Assembly (NCBI RefSeq): GCF_025151995.1
Contig: NZ_CP102290.1
Coordinates: forward strand, 3,038,001 to 3,102,000
DNA from: Ruminococcus gauvreauii
GTDB taxonomy: Bacteria > Bacillota > Clostridia > Lachnospirales > Lachnospiraceae
DNA length: 64,000 nt
Reading direction: 5' to 3'
Every line of letters starts with the position of its first letter. Position 1 is the stretch's first letter. Under the pieces are notes generated by a model that saw only the letters and a program-made list of their open reading frames with translations, had not been told where the DNA came from and made no database searches. A program made the position numbers and the translations under genes. This document shows positions 8,740-17,800 of the stretch, piece after piece.

Positions 8740-9552
8740 ATGATTATTATTGGTGAAAAGATCAATGGTTCCATTCCATCCATGGCGAAAGCAATCGCGG
8801 CACGTGATGAAGAATGGATCAAAGATATCGCAAAAAAAGAGGCAGAGGCAGGCGCAACATTTATCGATGTGTGTGCATCTGTTGACGAAGCAGTAGAAGT
8901 TGAGACGCTGAAGTGGATGATCGGTCTCGTGGAGAGCGTAACAGATCTTCCGATCGCAGTGGACAGCCCGAGTGCAAAAGTGCTGAGCGAAGCATATAAA
9001 TGCTGCAGCAGACCTGGTATCATCAATTCCGTATCCATGGAAGGTGATAAAATTGATGAGCTGTTCCCGATCGTGGCAGCTAATCCGGGCTGGGAAGTAG
9101 TTGCACTGCTGTGTGATGACACCGGAATCCCGCGTACGGCTGAGAAGAGGCTGGAAGTATTCGGTAAGATTATGGAGAAGGCGAAAGAGTACAATATCGA
9201 TCCGAGCAGGATCCATATTGATCCGCTGATCGAAATGCTTTGTACATCGGAAGATGGCATCGCAATGATCACAGAGGTGATCAGCACGATCCGTGCGCAG
9301 TATCCGACCATACATATCACAGCGGCAGTCAGCAACATCTCCTTTAACCTGCCGGCAAGAAAACTGGTGAACCTTGGATTTACCGTACTTGCGATGAACG
9401 CAGGACTCGACAGCGCGATCCTTGATCCGCTGAACAGGGATATGATGGGACTCATCTATGCGACAGAGGCGCTTCTGGGACTGGATGATTACTGCATGGA
9501 ATACATCGGAGCTTACAGGGAAGGCCTGATCGGACCGGTACAGAAAGCATAA
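8740..9552 (+). CDS. Methyltetrahydrofolate:corrinoid methyltransferase (MtgA/AcsE-like)
   Basis: A 270-residue TIM-barrel of the pterin-binding family. It opens with IIIGEKINGSIPSMAKAI, and has the barrel aspartates in FIDVCAS (about 46-52) and IAVDSPS, plus an ITAAVSNISFNLPAR segment typical of methyl-THF:corrinoid methyltransferases. It should move a methyl group between a corrinoid protein and tetrahydrofolate in the cytoplasm. The gene for a cognate corrinoid protein lies directly downstream. It is too short for methionine synthase and lacks the dihydropteroate synthase pterin motifs I would expect. Net direction (demethylation or methyl donation) is not shown by sequence. Confidence 0.85.
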   Translation: MIIIGEKINGSIPSMAKAIAARDEEWIKDIAKKEAEAGATFIDVCASVDEAVEVETLKWMIGLVESVTDLPIAVDSPSAKVLSEAYKCCSRPGIINSVSMEGDKIDELFPIVAANPGWEVVALLCDDTGIPRTAEKRLEVFGKIMEKAKEYNIDPSRIHIDPLIEMLCTSEDGIAMITEVISTIRAQYPTIHITAAVSNISFNLPARKLVNLGFTVLAMNAGLDSAILDPLNRDMMGLIYATEALLGLDDYCMEYIGAYREGLIGPVQKA

Positions 9553-9581
9553 TAAAAAGCATCAGTGGTGATGTAATCGGA

Positions 9582-9607
9582 GGATAAGTTTTGAGGAAGA
9601 CTTATCC
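9582..9607 (+). other. Intercistronic hairpin between methyltransferase and corrinoid protein
   Basis: GGATAAGT (9582-9589) pairs with ACTTATCC (9600-9607) across a 10-base loop. No T-run follows, so it is more likely an mRNA processing or stability element than a terminator. It could raise corrinoid protein levels relative to the enzyme. Confidence 0.45.
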
Positions 9608-9655
9608 TTCGGTTTAAATATCAAAACATTATTTAAAGAAGCGGAGGAATTTAAC

Positions 9656-10294
9656 ATGTCACCAAAAATTCAGGAAGTTGCAGATTTAGTAGCAAAGGGA
9701 AAAGCAAAATTAGTTGGACCGGCTGTACAGGCAGCATTGGATGATGGATGTGATCCTACAGAGATCCTGAACGGCGGAATGATCGACGCAATGGCAGTTG
9801 TCGGAGAGAAATTCAAAAACAACGAGATCTTCGTACCGGAGATGCTGGTAGCAGCAAGAGCAATGAAAAAAGGTGTAGAAGTACTGAAACCACATCTTTC
9901 AGCAGGAAGCACAGGAGCAATGGGAAAACTGATCATCGCAACAGTAGCAGGCGACCTTCATGATATCGGAAAGAACCTGGTAGCGATGATGATCGAAAGT
10001 GCAGGATTCGAAGTGATCGACCTCGGAGTAGACGTTCCGATCGAGAAAATCATCGAGTGCTACAAAGCAAACCCGGATACAAAGATTGTATGCCTGTCCG
10101 CACTGCTGACAACAACAATGCCGTCCATGAGAGACACCGTAGCAGCGCTGAACGAATCAGACTTCAGAAGCAACATCAAGATCATGGTAGGCGGAGCACC
10201 TATCACACAGGAATTTGCTGATGAAATCGGAGCTGACGGATATTCAGAGGATGCAGCTTCAGCAGCTACTCTTGCAAAAGAATTGGTAAAATAA
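9656..10294 (+). CDS. Corrinoid (cobalamin-binding) methyl carrier protein
   Basis: A 212-residue two-domain protein of the MtaC/MttC/MtgC type. A helical cap (about 1-88) carries the NNEIFVPEML segment. A B12-binding Rossmann domain follows with GDLHDIGKN, in which His102 should be the lower cobalt ligand, then SALLTTTM and GGAPI. It shuttles methyl groups between a substrate methyltransferase and the methyl-THF enzyme encoded upstream. Codon use is strongly biased (gca, gta, aac), which suggests high expression. It ends the operon, with a GC-rich terminator 32 bases later. No reductive activase gene is present in the window. Confidence 0.93.
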   Translation: MSPKIQEVADLVAKGKAKLVGPAVQAALDDGCDPTEILNGGMIDAMAVVGEKFKNNEIFVPEMLVAARAMKKGVEVLKPHLSAGSTGAMGKLIIATVAGDLHDIGKNLVAMMIESAGFEVIDLGVDVPIEKIIECYKANPDTKIVCLSALLTTTMPSMRDTVAALNESDFRSNIKIMVGGAPITQEFADEIGADGYSEDAASAATLAKELVK

Positions 10295-10325
10295 TAACTG
10301 AAAAGATAATCATCAAACCCTTAAT

Positions 10326-10355
10326 GCCGCGACTTCATAAAAGTCGCGGCGTTTT
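10326..10355 (+). terminator. Rho-independent terminator of the central-metabolism/C1 operon
   Basis: GCCGCGACTT (10326-10335) pairs perfectly with AAGTCGCGGC (10341-10350), then GTTTTAATT. It closes the operon beginning at 1980. Confidence 0.92.
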
Positions 10356-10436
10356 AATTGTATAGATATTAGAAAAGAACCTCTCTGCCTATTTAAGGAA
10401 AAACCAGATTCTGCGATTATGTTAAACGGGAACTAC

Positions 10437-10464
10437 TTGACAGTTTTTGTCATAATCTTATATT
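10437..10464 (+). promoter_or_regulatory. Sigma-A-like promoter of the collagen-like gene
   Basis: TTGACA at 10437-10442 and TATATT at 10459-10464 with a 16-base spacer. The expected start lies about 95 bases before the ATG at 10566. Confidence 0.65.
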
Positions 10465-10565
10465 AGGGTGGCCGTGAACATCAGCGGCGAGACTGACTGT
10501 ACATGGGCATTCCTGATATTTAACGCGCATATGAGTTTTGAATATGTGTGCAGGAGGATTCTAAT

Positions 10566-11507
10566 ATGAATATAAATAATAACAATTGCAAGAATGAAAG
10601 ACTGAATAGTAATAGTTGTGAGTGCTGTAAATGTGGATGCTGCCGGGGCCCGCAGGGTATACCGGGCCCACAGGGAGAAGCTGGTCCGCAGGGAGAACCT
10701 GGCCCACAGGGAGAAGCCGGTCCGCAGGGAGAAGCTGGTCCGCAGGGAGAAGCTGGTCCTCAGGGAGAACCTGGCCCACAGGGAGAAGCTGGTCCGCAGG
10801 GAGAACCTGGCTCACAGGGAGAAGCTGGTCCGCAGGGAGAACCTGGTCCGCAGGGAGACCCCGGCCCACAGGGAGAAGCTGGCCCACAGGGAGAACCTGG
10901 TCCACAGGGTGAGCAGGGACCGGTCGGAACCTTTAATCCAGGAGATGTTTTATTTTATATCAATGGCAACGGCGGCCCAATACCTATCAGGTTCGGAGAA
11001 GACTTAAATTTTATATCGCCGAATTTAGGTATGTTCTTATCCGATTATCCGGCAACTGTTGAAATCGCTGGAAGAGAAATGGAAGCAGCGTTCGGAGGCC
11101 TTTATTCCAACACTGTTCAGTCGTTTGATTTTTCTGCCAGCGATCAGGTGGAACAGGTACAGCTCAGTAATTATATGCCCTTTTTCAATGTTGGAGCAAA
11201 CCAGAATGAGATGCAAATTTATATACCGGGTGAATATGAAATCAATTATATGATCCGCATCGCCCCAGTTGAGGGAACCGATCAGACAATTTCTGCGGGG
11301 GTACGGCAAAACGGAACTTTTATTGACTCCACATTGCAATACAGCACACTTTCTACAACTGACACTACGATCCTGCAGGGCAGCGTCATTGAATTTCTGA
11401 GCGGTCAGGTTGATCTGGCATTTTATTCTACCAGCGCTGCAGTCTTTGACTTGGCTTCATTTACAAATGCCACGCTTACAGTAAAACGTATTTCACCATT
11501 TTCATAA
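10566..11507 (+). CDS. Collagen-like (Gly-X-Y) surface protein with BclA-like C-terminus
   Basis: A 313-residue protein in three parts. Residues 1-27 are Asn/Cys-rich with a CECCKCGCC cluster. Residues about 28-120 are about 31 uninterrupted Gly-X-Y triplets, mostly GPQGEA or GPQGEP, with one GSQ and one GDP. The C-terminal 190 residues look like the trimerising jelly-roll domain of Bacillus BclA/C1q-like proteins. There is no signal peptide, as in exosporium collagens. Likely a trimeric filament on spores or the cell surface; a role as phage fibre is possible but no phage genes lie nearby. ATG at 10566 follows AGGAGG. The near-identical repeats make length variation likely. Confidence 0.85.
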   Translation: MNINNNNCKNERLNSNSCECCKCGCCRGPQGIPGPQGEAGPQGEPGPQGEAGPQGEAGPQGEAGPQGEPGPQGEAGPQGEPGSQGEAGPQGEPGPQGDPGPQGEAGPQGEPGPQGEQGPVGTFNPGDVLFYINGNGGPIPIRFGEDLNFISPNLGMFLSDYPATVEIAGREMEAAFGGLYSNTVQSFDFSASDQVEQVQLSNYMPFFNVGANQNEMQIYIPGEYEINYMIRIAPVEGTDQTISAGVRQNGTFIDSTLQYSTLSTTDTTILQGSVIEFLSGQVDLAFYSTSAAVFDLASFTNATLTVKRISPFS

Positions 11508-11589
11508 AGAACCGGTTGCATGAAGGTTTTCTTTAAGAACAGAAGGCCTGAGACTTCATTGAACATTTGAGAGTACAAACCGACAGTAG

Positions 11590-11635
11590 TTTTGAAAGAA
11601 GTCGATTGCCATACAGCGATCGATTTCTTTCGAAA
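11590..11635 (+). terminator. Long hairpin after the collagen-like gene
   Basis: TTTTGAAAGAAGTCGAT (11590-11606) pairs along 17 positions (two G-U) with ATCGATTTCTTTCGAAA (11619-11635). A clear T tract is missing, so terminator function is probable rather than certain. Confidence 0.5.
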
Positions 11636-11677
11636 TTCATGATTCATATGCCATATATGAATAAATGTTCTTGACTC

Positions 11678-11705
11678 TTGAAATTTTAAGATAATATGGT
11701 ATAAT
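11678..11705 (+). promoter_or_regulatory. Promoter of the first AraC regulator
   Basis: TTGAAA (11678-11683), a 16-base spacer and TATAAT (11700-11705). Confidence 0.6.
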
Positions 11706-11753
11706 CTAGTATATATTCTTATAATAAAACTAATTTTTGCGGGGGGGGTATAT

Positions 11754-12758
11754 TTGGACAAGTTTCAGATAAATGTACCGCTACAGGAGTTTGATGAAGA
11801 GCGCTGGGTGATGTCAGAGCGCGATGGCTATATGAGATTTATGACACAAGATTCCAGCAATATTTCAGTAACAACCTGGAATCACCTGGGAATCGGCATG
11901 CACAGCCATGCATTTTACGAATTTGCGCTGCTGACACAGGGAAGCTGTGTGCACAGTTATCGGGGGATTGACGTGCCTCTGATTCCAGGAGATGTTTTCC
12001 TGATAGCGCCACATGAATTTCATGGATATGCAACTCAGATGCCGATTGAAATCATCAACTGTCAGTTTTATGGGGAAAGCTTGAATGACGAATGCAGTCA
12101 GATGCTGGAGAAGGTCAGCGGCGAACAGGAAATCCTGTATGATGAGTTTGAACTGAAAAAGCGTTGGAATGAACTGCTCCAAAATGTTTCCGCCTATGCC
12201 GAAATTGCATGTGAGGGACATGAGCAGAACCGTCAGAATAGTCTGAACAGACAGGGGGTCATACACCTTGAGTCGGAGGAACGGCGGGATGCAGAGTATC
12301 TCCTGCAAAGAATGATGCGTGAACAGAGAAGAAAGGAACAGGGATTTGCAAATGTGAAATCGGCTTGTCTTCAGATGATTCTGGTGATGCTTCAGCGAAT
12401 TCAGAACAGACGTTTTCAGAAACTGACACAGCATCAGGATGACAGGCGGGAACAGATTTATCGGGCAATCAATTACATGGAAGAACATCTTGCTGAAAAG
12501 ATCGACCTGACAGAACTGGCTAAAAAAAGCTATTGGAGTGAAGGATATTTCCGGTCTATATTTAAAGATGTGACAGGGCTGCCGCCTGTAGAATATCTTA
12601 ACCGTCTCAGAATCGTAAAATCACTTGAGTACATGGAAAAGGATCATCTGATGATTTCGGAGGCGGCGGAAAAGGTAGGAATCTATGATCCAAGTTATTA
12701 CAGCAGGCTGTTTAAAAAGGTGATAGGATATTCGCCACGTTATTTTAAAAGGATATGA
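11754..12758 (+). CDS. AraC-family transcription activator 1
   Basis: A 334-residue regulator with an N-terminal cupin sensor domain (HSHAFYEFALLTQGSCVHSY then PGDVFLIAPHEFHGY, about 44-85) and two C-terminal helix-turn-helix motifs (IDLTELAKKSYWSEGYFRSIFK and ISEAAEKVGIYDPSYYSRLFKK). The sensor type suggests a sugar-like ligand. It is paralogous over its whole length to the proteins at 17801 and 21760. The start is a TTG preceded by a run of eight G bases that must act as the ribosome binding site; alignment with the paralogues supports this start. It lies directly upstream of the dehydrogenase/ABC operon, which it probably activates. Confidence 0.9.
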   Translation: MDKFQINVPLQEFDEERWVMSERDGYMRFMTQDSSNISVTTWNHLGIGMHSHAFYEFALLTQGSCVHSYRGIDVPLIPGDVFLIAPHEFHGYATQMPIEIINCQFYGESLNDECSQMLEKVSGEQEILYDEFELKKRWNELLQNVSAYAEIACEGHEQNRQNSLNRQGVIHLESEERRDAEYLLQRMMREQRRKEQGFANVKSACLQMILVMLQRIQNRRFQKLTQHQDDRREQIYRAINYMEEHLAEKIDLTELAKKSYWSEGYFRSIFKDVTGLPPVEYLNRLRIVKSLEYMEKDHLMISEAAEKVGIYDPSYYSRLFKKVIGYSPRYFKRI

Positions 12759-12843
12759 GATGAAGGATGGAAGCTGATGCGGACGAAGCACAGCTTCTAT
12801 TTTTTTGCGCTGTATTACCGCATGATGCAAACATCTGCAAAAA

Positions 12844-12897
12844 GTCCAAGTTAATCTTTGAAAAGTCCTAAAAAAACAAAAATTCACATGATATACT
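12844..12897 (+). promoter_or_regulatory. Candidate AraC operator direct repeat and promoter of the ADH-ABC operon
   Basis: GTCCAAGTT at 12844 and GTCCTAA at 12865 start exactly 21 bases apart, two helical turns. A -10-like TATACT at 12892-12897 lies 27 bases past the second half-site, so that half-site sits where a -35 box would be, as in AraC-type class II activation. The same arrangement is found at 18801. No good -35 consensus is present, which fits an activator-dependent promoter. Confidence 0.65.
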
Positions 12898-12962
12898 GCT
12901 TTTATAAGAAAAATATACATATTTTAAATGAAAGACAAAATATTCAGGGAGGAAATTTGAAG

Positions 12963-13991
12963 TTGAAGAGAACAATTGCTTACTTAGTTGAACCAAAAAG
13001 ATTTGAACTGTTTAATGAAGAGCTGCGGCCGATAGCAGATGATGAGATGCTGATTCAGACGATCTCTTCCGGACTGTGTCATTCGGATGTGAACGTGTAT
13101 ATGGGAAAAGCCAATATCGTATACAATAAATACGGCAATATGTGTATGGGAGATATGGAATATCCGGTTGCATTTGGTCACGAACCGATAGGTATTGTCG
13201 TTGAGACGGGAAAGGATATTAAAAAGTTTAAAAAGGGTGATTATGTCTCAGGTCCGACGCTTCTGCAGGGGGCATTTGCAACCTACATTATCGTGAAAGA
13301 AATACAGATGGCAGGGATTCCGGAAGGAACCAGGAACATCGAGAAATGCCTGGTTGAGCCGATGCAGTGCTGTGTGAATATCGTCCGTGCGGCGAACCCA
13401 CAGTTTTATGATACCTGCGCCGTCATCGGATGCGGAATTATGGGACTGATGACGATCGGCGGCCTGAAAAACAGCGGGGCAAAGGAAATCATTGCAATCG
13501 ATTTTGATGATGGCAGACTGGAGCATGCAAAAAAACTCGGAGCGACATTGCTGATCAATCCGGACAGGCAGGATCTGGATGAAATCATTTATGAAACCAC
13601 AGGAAATCGCGGTGTGGATGTTGTGATTGAAATTACCGGAAGTCTCGGGGGACTGAAGACTGCATCCCAAATTGTTCGAAACGCAGAATTCTTCGGAGCG
13701 CTGTCAGGCGGAAAAATTTTAATACCTTCCATGTATGGAAAGACAGAGATGTGGGATGCAGAGACGGGTTATAACCTGATGATCAAATCCGCACAGCTGC
13801 ATTCTGTTCATCCCTGGTATTCTTCAGATCTGGAAAGAGATCGGGAGATAGCGGTTCAGGCGTATATTGATAAAGTGATGCCGATCGATGAATATGTAAC
13901 GCACGAGTTTAAACTGGAGGATATCAACGAGGCATTTGAGGTTATGACTGGAAAAGACCCCGCTTATATCAAAGGTGCCATTCGATTCTAA
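12963..13991 (+). CDS. Zinc-type medium-chain alcohol/polyol dehydrogenase
   Basis: A 342-residue MDR-family dehydrogenase. The catalytic zinc site is seen in GLCHSDVN and FGHEPIG, and the Rossmann NAD(P) site in VIGCGIMGLMTIGG with the acidic IAIDFDD end. The four-cysteine structural zinc loop of classical ADHs is not evident. It resembles sorbitol/threonine-dehydrogenase relatives and probably oxidises a polyol or sugar alcohol. The TTG at 12963 has GGGAGG 9 bases ahead and is preferred over the TTG two codons earlier. It is followed at 18 bases by an ABC sugar importer, so it probably acts on the imported substrate or a derivative. Confidence 0.85.
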   Translation: MKRTIAYLVEPKRFELFNEELRPIADDEMLIQTISSGLCHSDVNVYMGKANIVYNKYGNMCMGDMEYPVAFGHEPIGIVVETGKDIKKFKKGDYVSGPTLLQGAFATYIIVKEIQMAGIPEGTRNIEKCLVEPMQCCVNIVRAANPQFYDTCAVIGCGIMGLMTIGGLKNSGAKEIIAIDFDDGRLEHAKKLGATLLINPDRQDLDEIIYETTGNRGVDVVIEITGSLGGLKTASQIVRNAEFFGALSGGKILIPSMYGKTEMWDAETGYNLMIKSAQLHSVHPWYSSDLERDREIAVQAYIDKVMPIDEYVTHEFKLEDINEAFEVMTGKDPAYIKGAIRF

Positions 13992-14009
13992 TTGTTGAGG
14001 AGGGATAAG

Positions 14010-15521
14010 GTGGAGAAGAAAAAAATAGCGTTGGAGCTAAAGCATATTTCCAAGTCATTCCCGGGTGTAAAGGCGCTTGACGATGTCAGCTTTGCCGTGG
14101 AGGAGGGCAGTGTTCACATTCTGGTAGGGGAGAATGGTGCGGGAAAATCTACGCTTATCAAGATCATTAATGGCATGTATACTGCGGACCAGGGAGAGCT
14201 CTGTGTATTTGGTGAAAAAATCACAACACATAATCCCAGATATATGAAGGAAATCGGTATTGCGACGATACATCAGGAATTGAATCCTGTTCCTGACCTG
14301 ACGATTGCAGAGAATATTTTTCTCGGCCGTGTGCCGACTCGAGGACCTAAAATTGTCGATAAAAAGCGTATGGTAAAAGACGCACAAAAGCTGATTGATG
14401 ATCTGGGATTCCACTATGACGCCAGACGGATCATGAGGTCGCTCACGGTTTCCGACATGCAGATCATTGAGATCATTAAGGCGATTTCCGTGAACGCCAA
14501 AGTGATTATCATGGATGAGCCGACATCCTCCATTACGGAGTCGGAGGTAGCAGTTCTGCATGAGCAGATACATAAGCTGAGAAAAATGGGAATCAGCATT
14601 ATCTATATCTCACACAAGCTGGAAGAGATCAGACAGGTGGGCGACAGAGTTACAGTCATACGTGACGGCAGGGTGATATCCTCACACGGTGTTGATGAGC
14701 TGACGACAGAAGAGATTATCACGAAAATGGTTGGACGCAGGATGGATCATGTTTATCCCATCAAAGAATCCGGTATAGGGAAAGCACTCTTCGAAGTTAA
14801 AAATTTTACACAGCCGAAAATTTTTCATAATGTGACGTTTACCCTTCACAAAGGCGAGATCCTCGGGATGGCGGGACTTGTAGGAGCGGGACGTACAGAG
14901 GTAGTGAGAGCGATATTCGGACTCGATCCGCATGAGACCGGAGAACTCTATATCAACGGGAGACAAATCGAGATCAGAAAAGTATCCGATGCTATAAAAG
15001 AAGGGATCATTATGCTGTCTGAAGACAGGAAGCTGGAAGGGCTGGTATTGATCCGCTCCATTGCTGAGAACATCGGACTGCCCAACCTTAAGAGGTACAG
15101 AGGATTTCTGCTCAACAAGAAGCTGGAGAGGCAGGATGCCGAGGAGATGAAGAAAAAACTGGCGATCAAGACACCTACGATCCACACGGAGGCGCAGAGT
15201 CTCTCCGGGGGAAACCAGCAGAAGGTAGTCATCGCAAAATGGCTTCTTCAGGATCCGCTGGTATTTATCATGGATGAACCGACCAGGGGAATTGACGTCG
15301 GCGCCAAATATGAAATTTATAAGATTATGTGTGATCTGGCCGCACAGGGTGCCGGAGTTATCATGATCTCATCGGAACTTCCCGAGATTATCGGCGTCTG
15401 TGACCGGACGCTTGTCATGGCGGAAGGCAGGATAACCGGAGAGGTTGCACGAAAAGATTTCTCACAGGAGAGAATTATGAGTTTTGCGTTAGGAGGGGCG
15501 GCTGTCAATGGAAAAGATTAG
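14010..15521 (+). CDS. Sugar ABC importer ATPase, cassette 1 (RbsA/MglA-like)
   Basis: A 503-residue tandem ATPase typical of CUT2-class monosaccharide importers. The first domain has Walker A GENGAGKSTL (about 45), an atypical signature region VSDMQIIEI, and Walker B VIIMDEPTSS. The second has LSGGNQQKV and FIMDEPTRGID but a degenerate Walker A (GLVGAGRTEV), as usual in this family. GTG start at 14010 after GAGGAGGG. Its end overlaps the permease gene by 14 bases. Closely paralogous to the ATPase at 23008. Confidence 0.94.
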   Translation: MEKKKIALELKHISKSFPGVKALDDVSFAVEEGSVHILVGENGAGKSTLIKIINGMYTADQGELCVFGEKITTHNPRYMKEIGIATIHQELNPVPDLTIAENIFLGRVPTRGPKIVDKKRMVKDAQKLIDDLGFHYDARRIMRSLTVSDMQIIEIIKAISVNAKVIIMDEPTSSITESEVAVLHEQIHKLRKMGISIIYISHKLEEIRQVGDRVTVIRDGRVISSHGVDELTTEEIITKMVGRRMDHVYPIKESGIGKALFEVKNFTQPKIFHNVTFTLHKGEILGMAGLVGAGRTEVVRAIFGLDPHETGELYINGRQIEIRKVSDAIKEGIIMLSEDRKLEGLVLIRSIAENIGLPNLKRYRGFLLNKKLERQDAEEMKKKLAIKTPTIHTEAQSLSGGNQQKVVIAKWLLQDPLVFIMDEPTRGIDVGAKYEIYKIMCDLAAQGAGVIMISSELPEIIGVCDRTLVMAEGRITGEVARKDFSQERIMSFALGGAAVNGKD

Positions 15522-16476
15522 AGAAAAAAAGCAATTCAGTATTGGTGAGTTTTATAACAGATTTGGTATATTCCTGGTATTTTTGCTCATGTTTATCGTG
15601 TTTTCGATATGGAACCGGTCGTTTCTTTCCGGGATGAATGTCAGGAATATTCTGAGGCAGATTGTGGTTATCACGATCATGGCGTGTGGTGAGCAGCTGA
15701 TGATCATCTGCGGAATGATCGATCTCTCGGCTTCGCGTGTTCTCGCCTGTGCCGGTACACTCGCCGCATACGTGGTTCTTGTAACCGGCAATCTGTTTCT
15801 GGCAATTGGTGTAGGAGTCCTGGTAGGTCTGTTATTCGGTGCTTTCAACGGATTTGTTATCACATTTTTTGACATTCCGCCGTTTATCGGCACCCTGGCA
15901 TCGATGATGGTTGCAGAAGGTGCGATCATGGCGTTTACAGGAGGTCAGAACTACTCGAATCTGGGAGCTGCGTTCCAGTTTATCGGACAGGGATATGTCG
16001 GACCGATTCCATTTCCGGTCTTCATCATGGCATTTATACTTTTGATCACATATTACATCCTCTCATGGACGCCTATCGGGCGTGCCATGTATGCCGTCGG
16101 CGGCAATACGGCTGCAGCAAGGGCATCCGGCATCAACGTGCGTTTTACAAAGTTTTTTGCTGCTGCGTTTGCCGGAGTGATGTCAGGTATCGCAGGTATC
16201 GTGCTGATGTCACGCATGAACTCCGGTCAGCCGGCTGCTGCTGAGAGTTATGAGATGGATGCCATCACGGCTGTTATCATCGGCGGGACCAGCATGTCAG
16301 GCGGTACGGGAACTATCGTAAACACGATTGTCGGTTCGCTGATCATCGGCATCATCAAAAACTTTATGAATCTGCAGAACATCAATGCCTCTTATCAGAA
16401 AATCGTGCTGGGCCTGCTGGTTATGATTGCAGTTATCATCGATATTCAGGTACGCAAATCCAGATCAAAGGGTTAA
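15508..16476 (+). CDS. Sugar ABC importer permease, cassette 1 (RbsC-like)
   Basis: A 322-residue membrane protein of the BPD_transp_2 family, with 8-10 hydrophobic segments and the CUT2 motif GMIDLSASRVLACAG (classical GGIDLSVG). The ATPase-contact region near GGNTAAARASGI is present. The start at 15508 lies inside the ATPase gene with AGGAGG ahead, indicating translational coupling. Works with the proteins at 14010 and 16550. Confidence 0.93.
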   Translation: MEKIREKKQFSIGEFYNRFGIFLVFLLMFIVFSIWNRSFLSGMNVRNILRQIVVITIMACGEQLMIICGMIDLSASRVLACAGTLAAYVVLVTGNLFLAIGVGVLVGLLFGAFNGFVITFFDIPPFIGTLASMMVAEGAIMAFTGGQNYSNLGAAFQFIGQGYVGPIPFPVFIMAFILLITYYILSWTPIGRAMYAVGGNTAAARASGINVRFTKFFAAAFAGVMSGIAGIVLMSRMNSGQPAAAESYEMDAITAVIIGGTSMSGGTGTIVNTIVGSLIIGIIKNFMNLQNINASYQKIVLGLLVMIAVIIDIQVRKSRSKG

Positions 16477-16549
16477 AGAAAGTGATGAAATAAACCCAAC
16501 ATCATATGATTTCATTTATAAAGTAAACAAAAAAAGGAGGAAAACCAAA

Positions 16550-17683
16550 ATGAAGAAACTTTTAGCAGTGCTTTTGACGATGGGACTGGTGCTGGGCATG
16601 ACGGGATGTTCTGGCGGATCGGGAGGAACAGCCGGCGGTGCGGCGGGTGATGATCCCGCGTTAAGTGAAGGAATGGAAACAACAGAGAGCTCGGGCAAGG
16701 TGGAAACAGATATTAAGGTTTCGGAAGACAAGATCCAGGCAGCGTCAGAAGAAACACTCGGAGACTGGGAGGTTGCTTATACGGAAAAATACGCACCCAG
16801 CGGAGAAGAGGAGTACACATGGGGATTCATTGACATGGGTTTTGAAGATACCTTTACGACGAAGATCCGAAATACCTTCGTGAGCTATTGTGAGAAGAAT
16901 TTTCCGAATGTGAAGGTTCTCGAGGCGGATGGTGAACTGGACCCCAATGTTCAGCTCCAGCTTGCCGAAAACTTTATCGCCCAGGGCGTAGACTGTATCA
17001 TCATCATACCACAGGATGCAGACGGCTGTGTGGGGGTAGTGGACACCTGTATGGCGGAGGGGATGCCGCTTGTCTGTCTGAACTCCGTCATTCACAGCGA
17101 CCACCTGGAAAAGGAAATCGGTTATGTCGGATCCTCCAACTATGAGGCGGGCAAGCTTCAGGCTGAATGGCTGATTGAAAACGTGGATGATACAGATCCG
17201 GTTGTCATGTGCTATCAGAAAGGCTCTGACGGATATGATCATTCTGCACAGCGCCACAACGGTCTCTTTGAAACTCTTGATGCCGCAGGGTATAACTATG
17301 ACCTCAAGGCGGTGCTGATCTCTGAATATATGAGGGATATTGCCATGACAAACGCGGAGGACTGGATCACTTCATTTAGTGATGAAGTACAGGTGATCCC
17401 GTGCTGTAATGACGAGAGTGCGATGGGTACACTCCAGGCTTATCAGGCGGCAGGTCTTGCCGATAAGGTTAAGATTTTAGGTATCGATGCAAATCAGGAC
17501 TGTCTGAAAGAGGTGAAAGCGGGTAATATTGCCTGCACAGTATTCCAGAACGCGATGGGGCAGGCAAAGTGGGGGGCTGTCTCTGCATACGATGCATGTG
17601 TGAACGGAAAGAAAGAGACCGTCAGCTTCTCGATTCCGTTTGAAACAGTAGATGCAAAAAATGTTGAAGAGTATCTGGATTAA
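16550..17683 (+). CDS. Sugar-binding lipoprotein, cassette 1
   Basis: A 377-residue periplasmic-binding-protein-like lipoprotein. The signal peptide ends in a lipobox MTGC (cleavage before the Cys near residue 21), followed by a Gly/Ser/acidic linker and a Peripla_BP_4-type two-lobed domain (WGFIDMGFEDTFTTKIRNTF, and NDESAMGTLQAYQAAG near the end). It captures the substrate on the cell surface for the 14010/15508 importer. ATG at 16550 after GGAGG. It shares family and architecture with the protein at 25576. Ligand unknown, presumably a monosaccharide or cyclitol. Confidence 0.92.
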   Translation: MKKLLAVLLTMGLVLGMTGCSGGSGGTAGGAAGDDPALSEGMETTESSGKVETDIKVSEDKIQAASEETLGDWEVAYTEKYAPSGEEEYTWGFIDMGFEDTFTTKIRNTFVSYCEKNFPNVKVLEADGELDPNVQLQLAENFIAQGVDCIIIIPQDADGCVGVVDTCMAEGMPLVCLNSVIHSDHLEKEIGYVGSSNYEAGKLQAEWLIENVDDTDPVVMCYQKGSDGYDHSAQRHNGLFETLDAAGYNYDLKAVLISEYMRDIAMTNAEDWITSFSDEVQVIPCCNDESAMGTLQAYQAAGLADKVKILGIDANQDCLKEVKAGNIACTVFQNAMGQAKWGAVSAYDACVNGKKETVSFSIPFETVDAKNVEEYLD

Positions 17684-17720
17684 TTGCTGGCGGTTAATCA
17701 GTTGATTTGGTAAAATAATA

Positions 17721-17754
17721 GACACAGCTTCCCGTGAGGGGAGTTGTGTCTTTT
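17721..17754 (+). terminator. Terminator of ADH-ABC operon 1
   Basis: GACACAGCTTCCC (17721-17733) pairs with GGGGAGTTGTGTC (17738-17750, with G-U pairs) around a GTGA loop, followed by TTTT. Confidence 0.9.
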
Positions 17755-17800
17755 GAATGCTGTACACGGATGAATAAATGACAAAGCGGAGTGATGAAAA

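Noticed and set aside
10561..10905. Long open frame on the minus strand across the collagen repeats
   Set aside because: It is the low-complexity antisense of the Gly-X-Y repeat, with no ribosome binding site and repetitive LLPV/LPAD content.
10640..10910. Regular repeats that could suggest a CRISPR array
   Set aside because: Units are contiguous 18-base coding repeats without spacers, in frame with a collagen-like protein.
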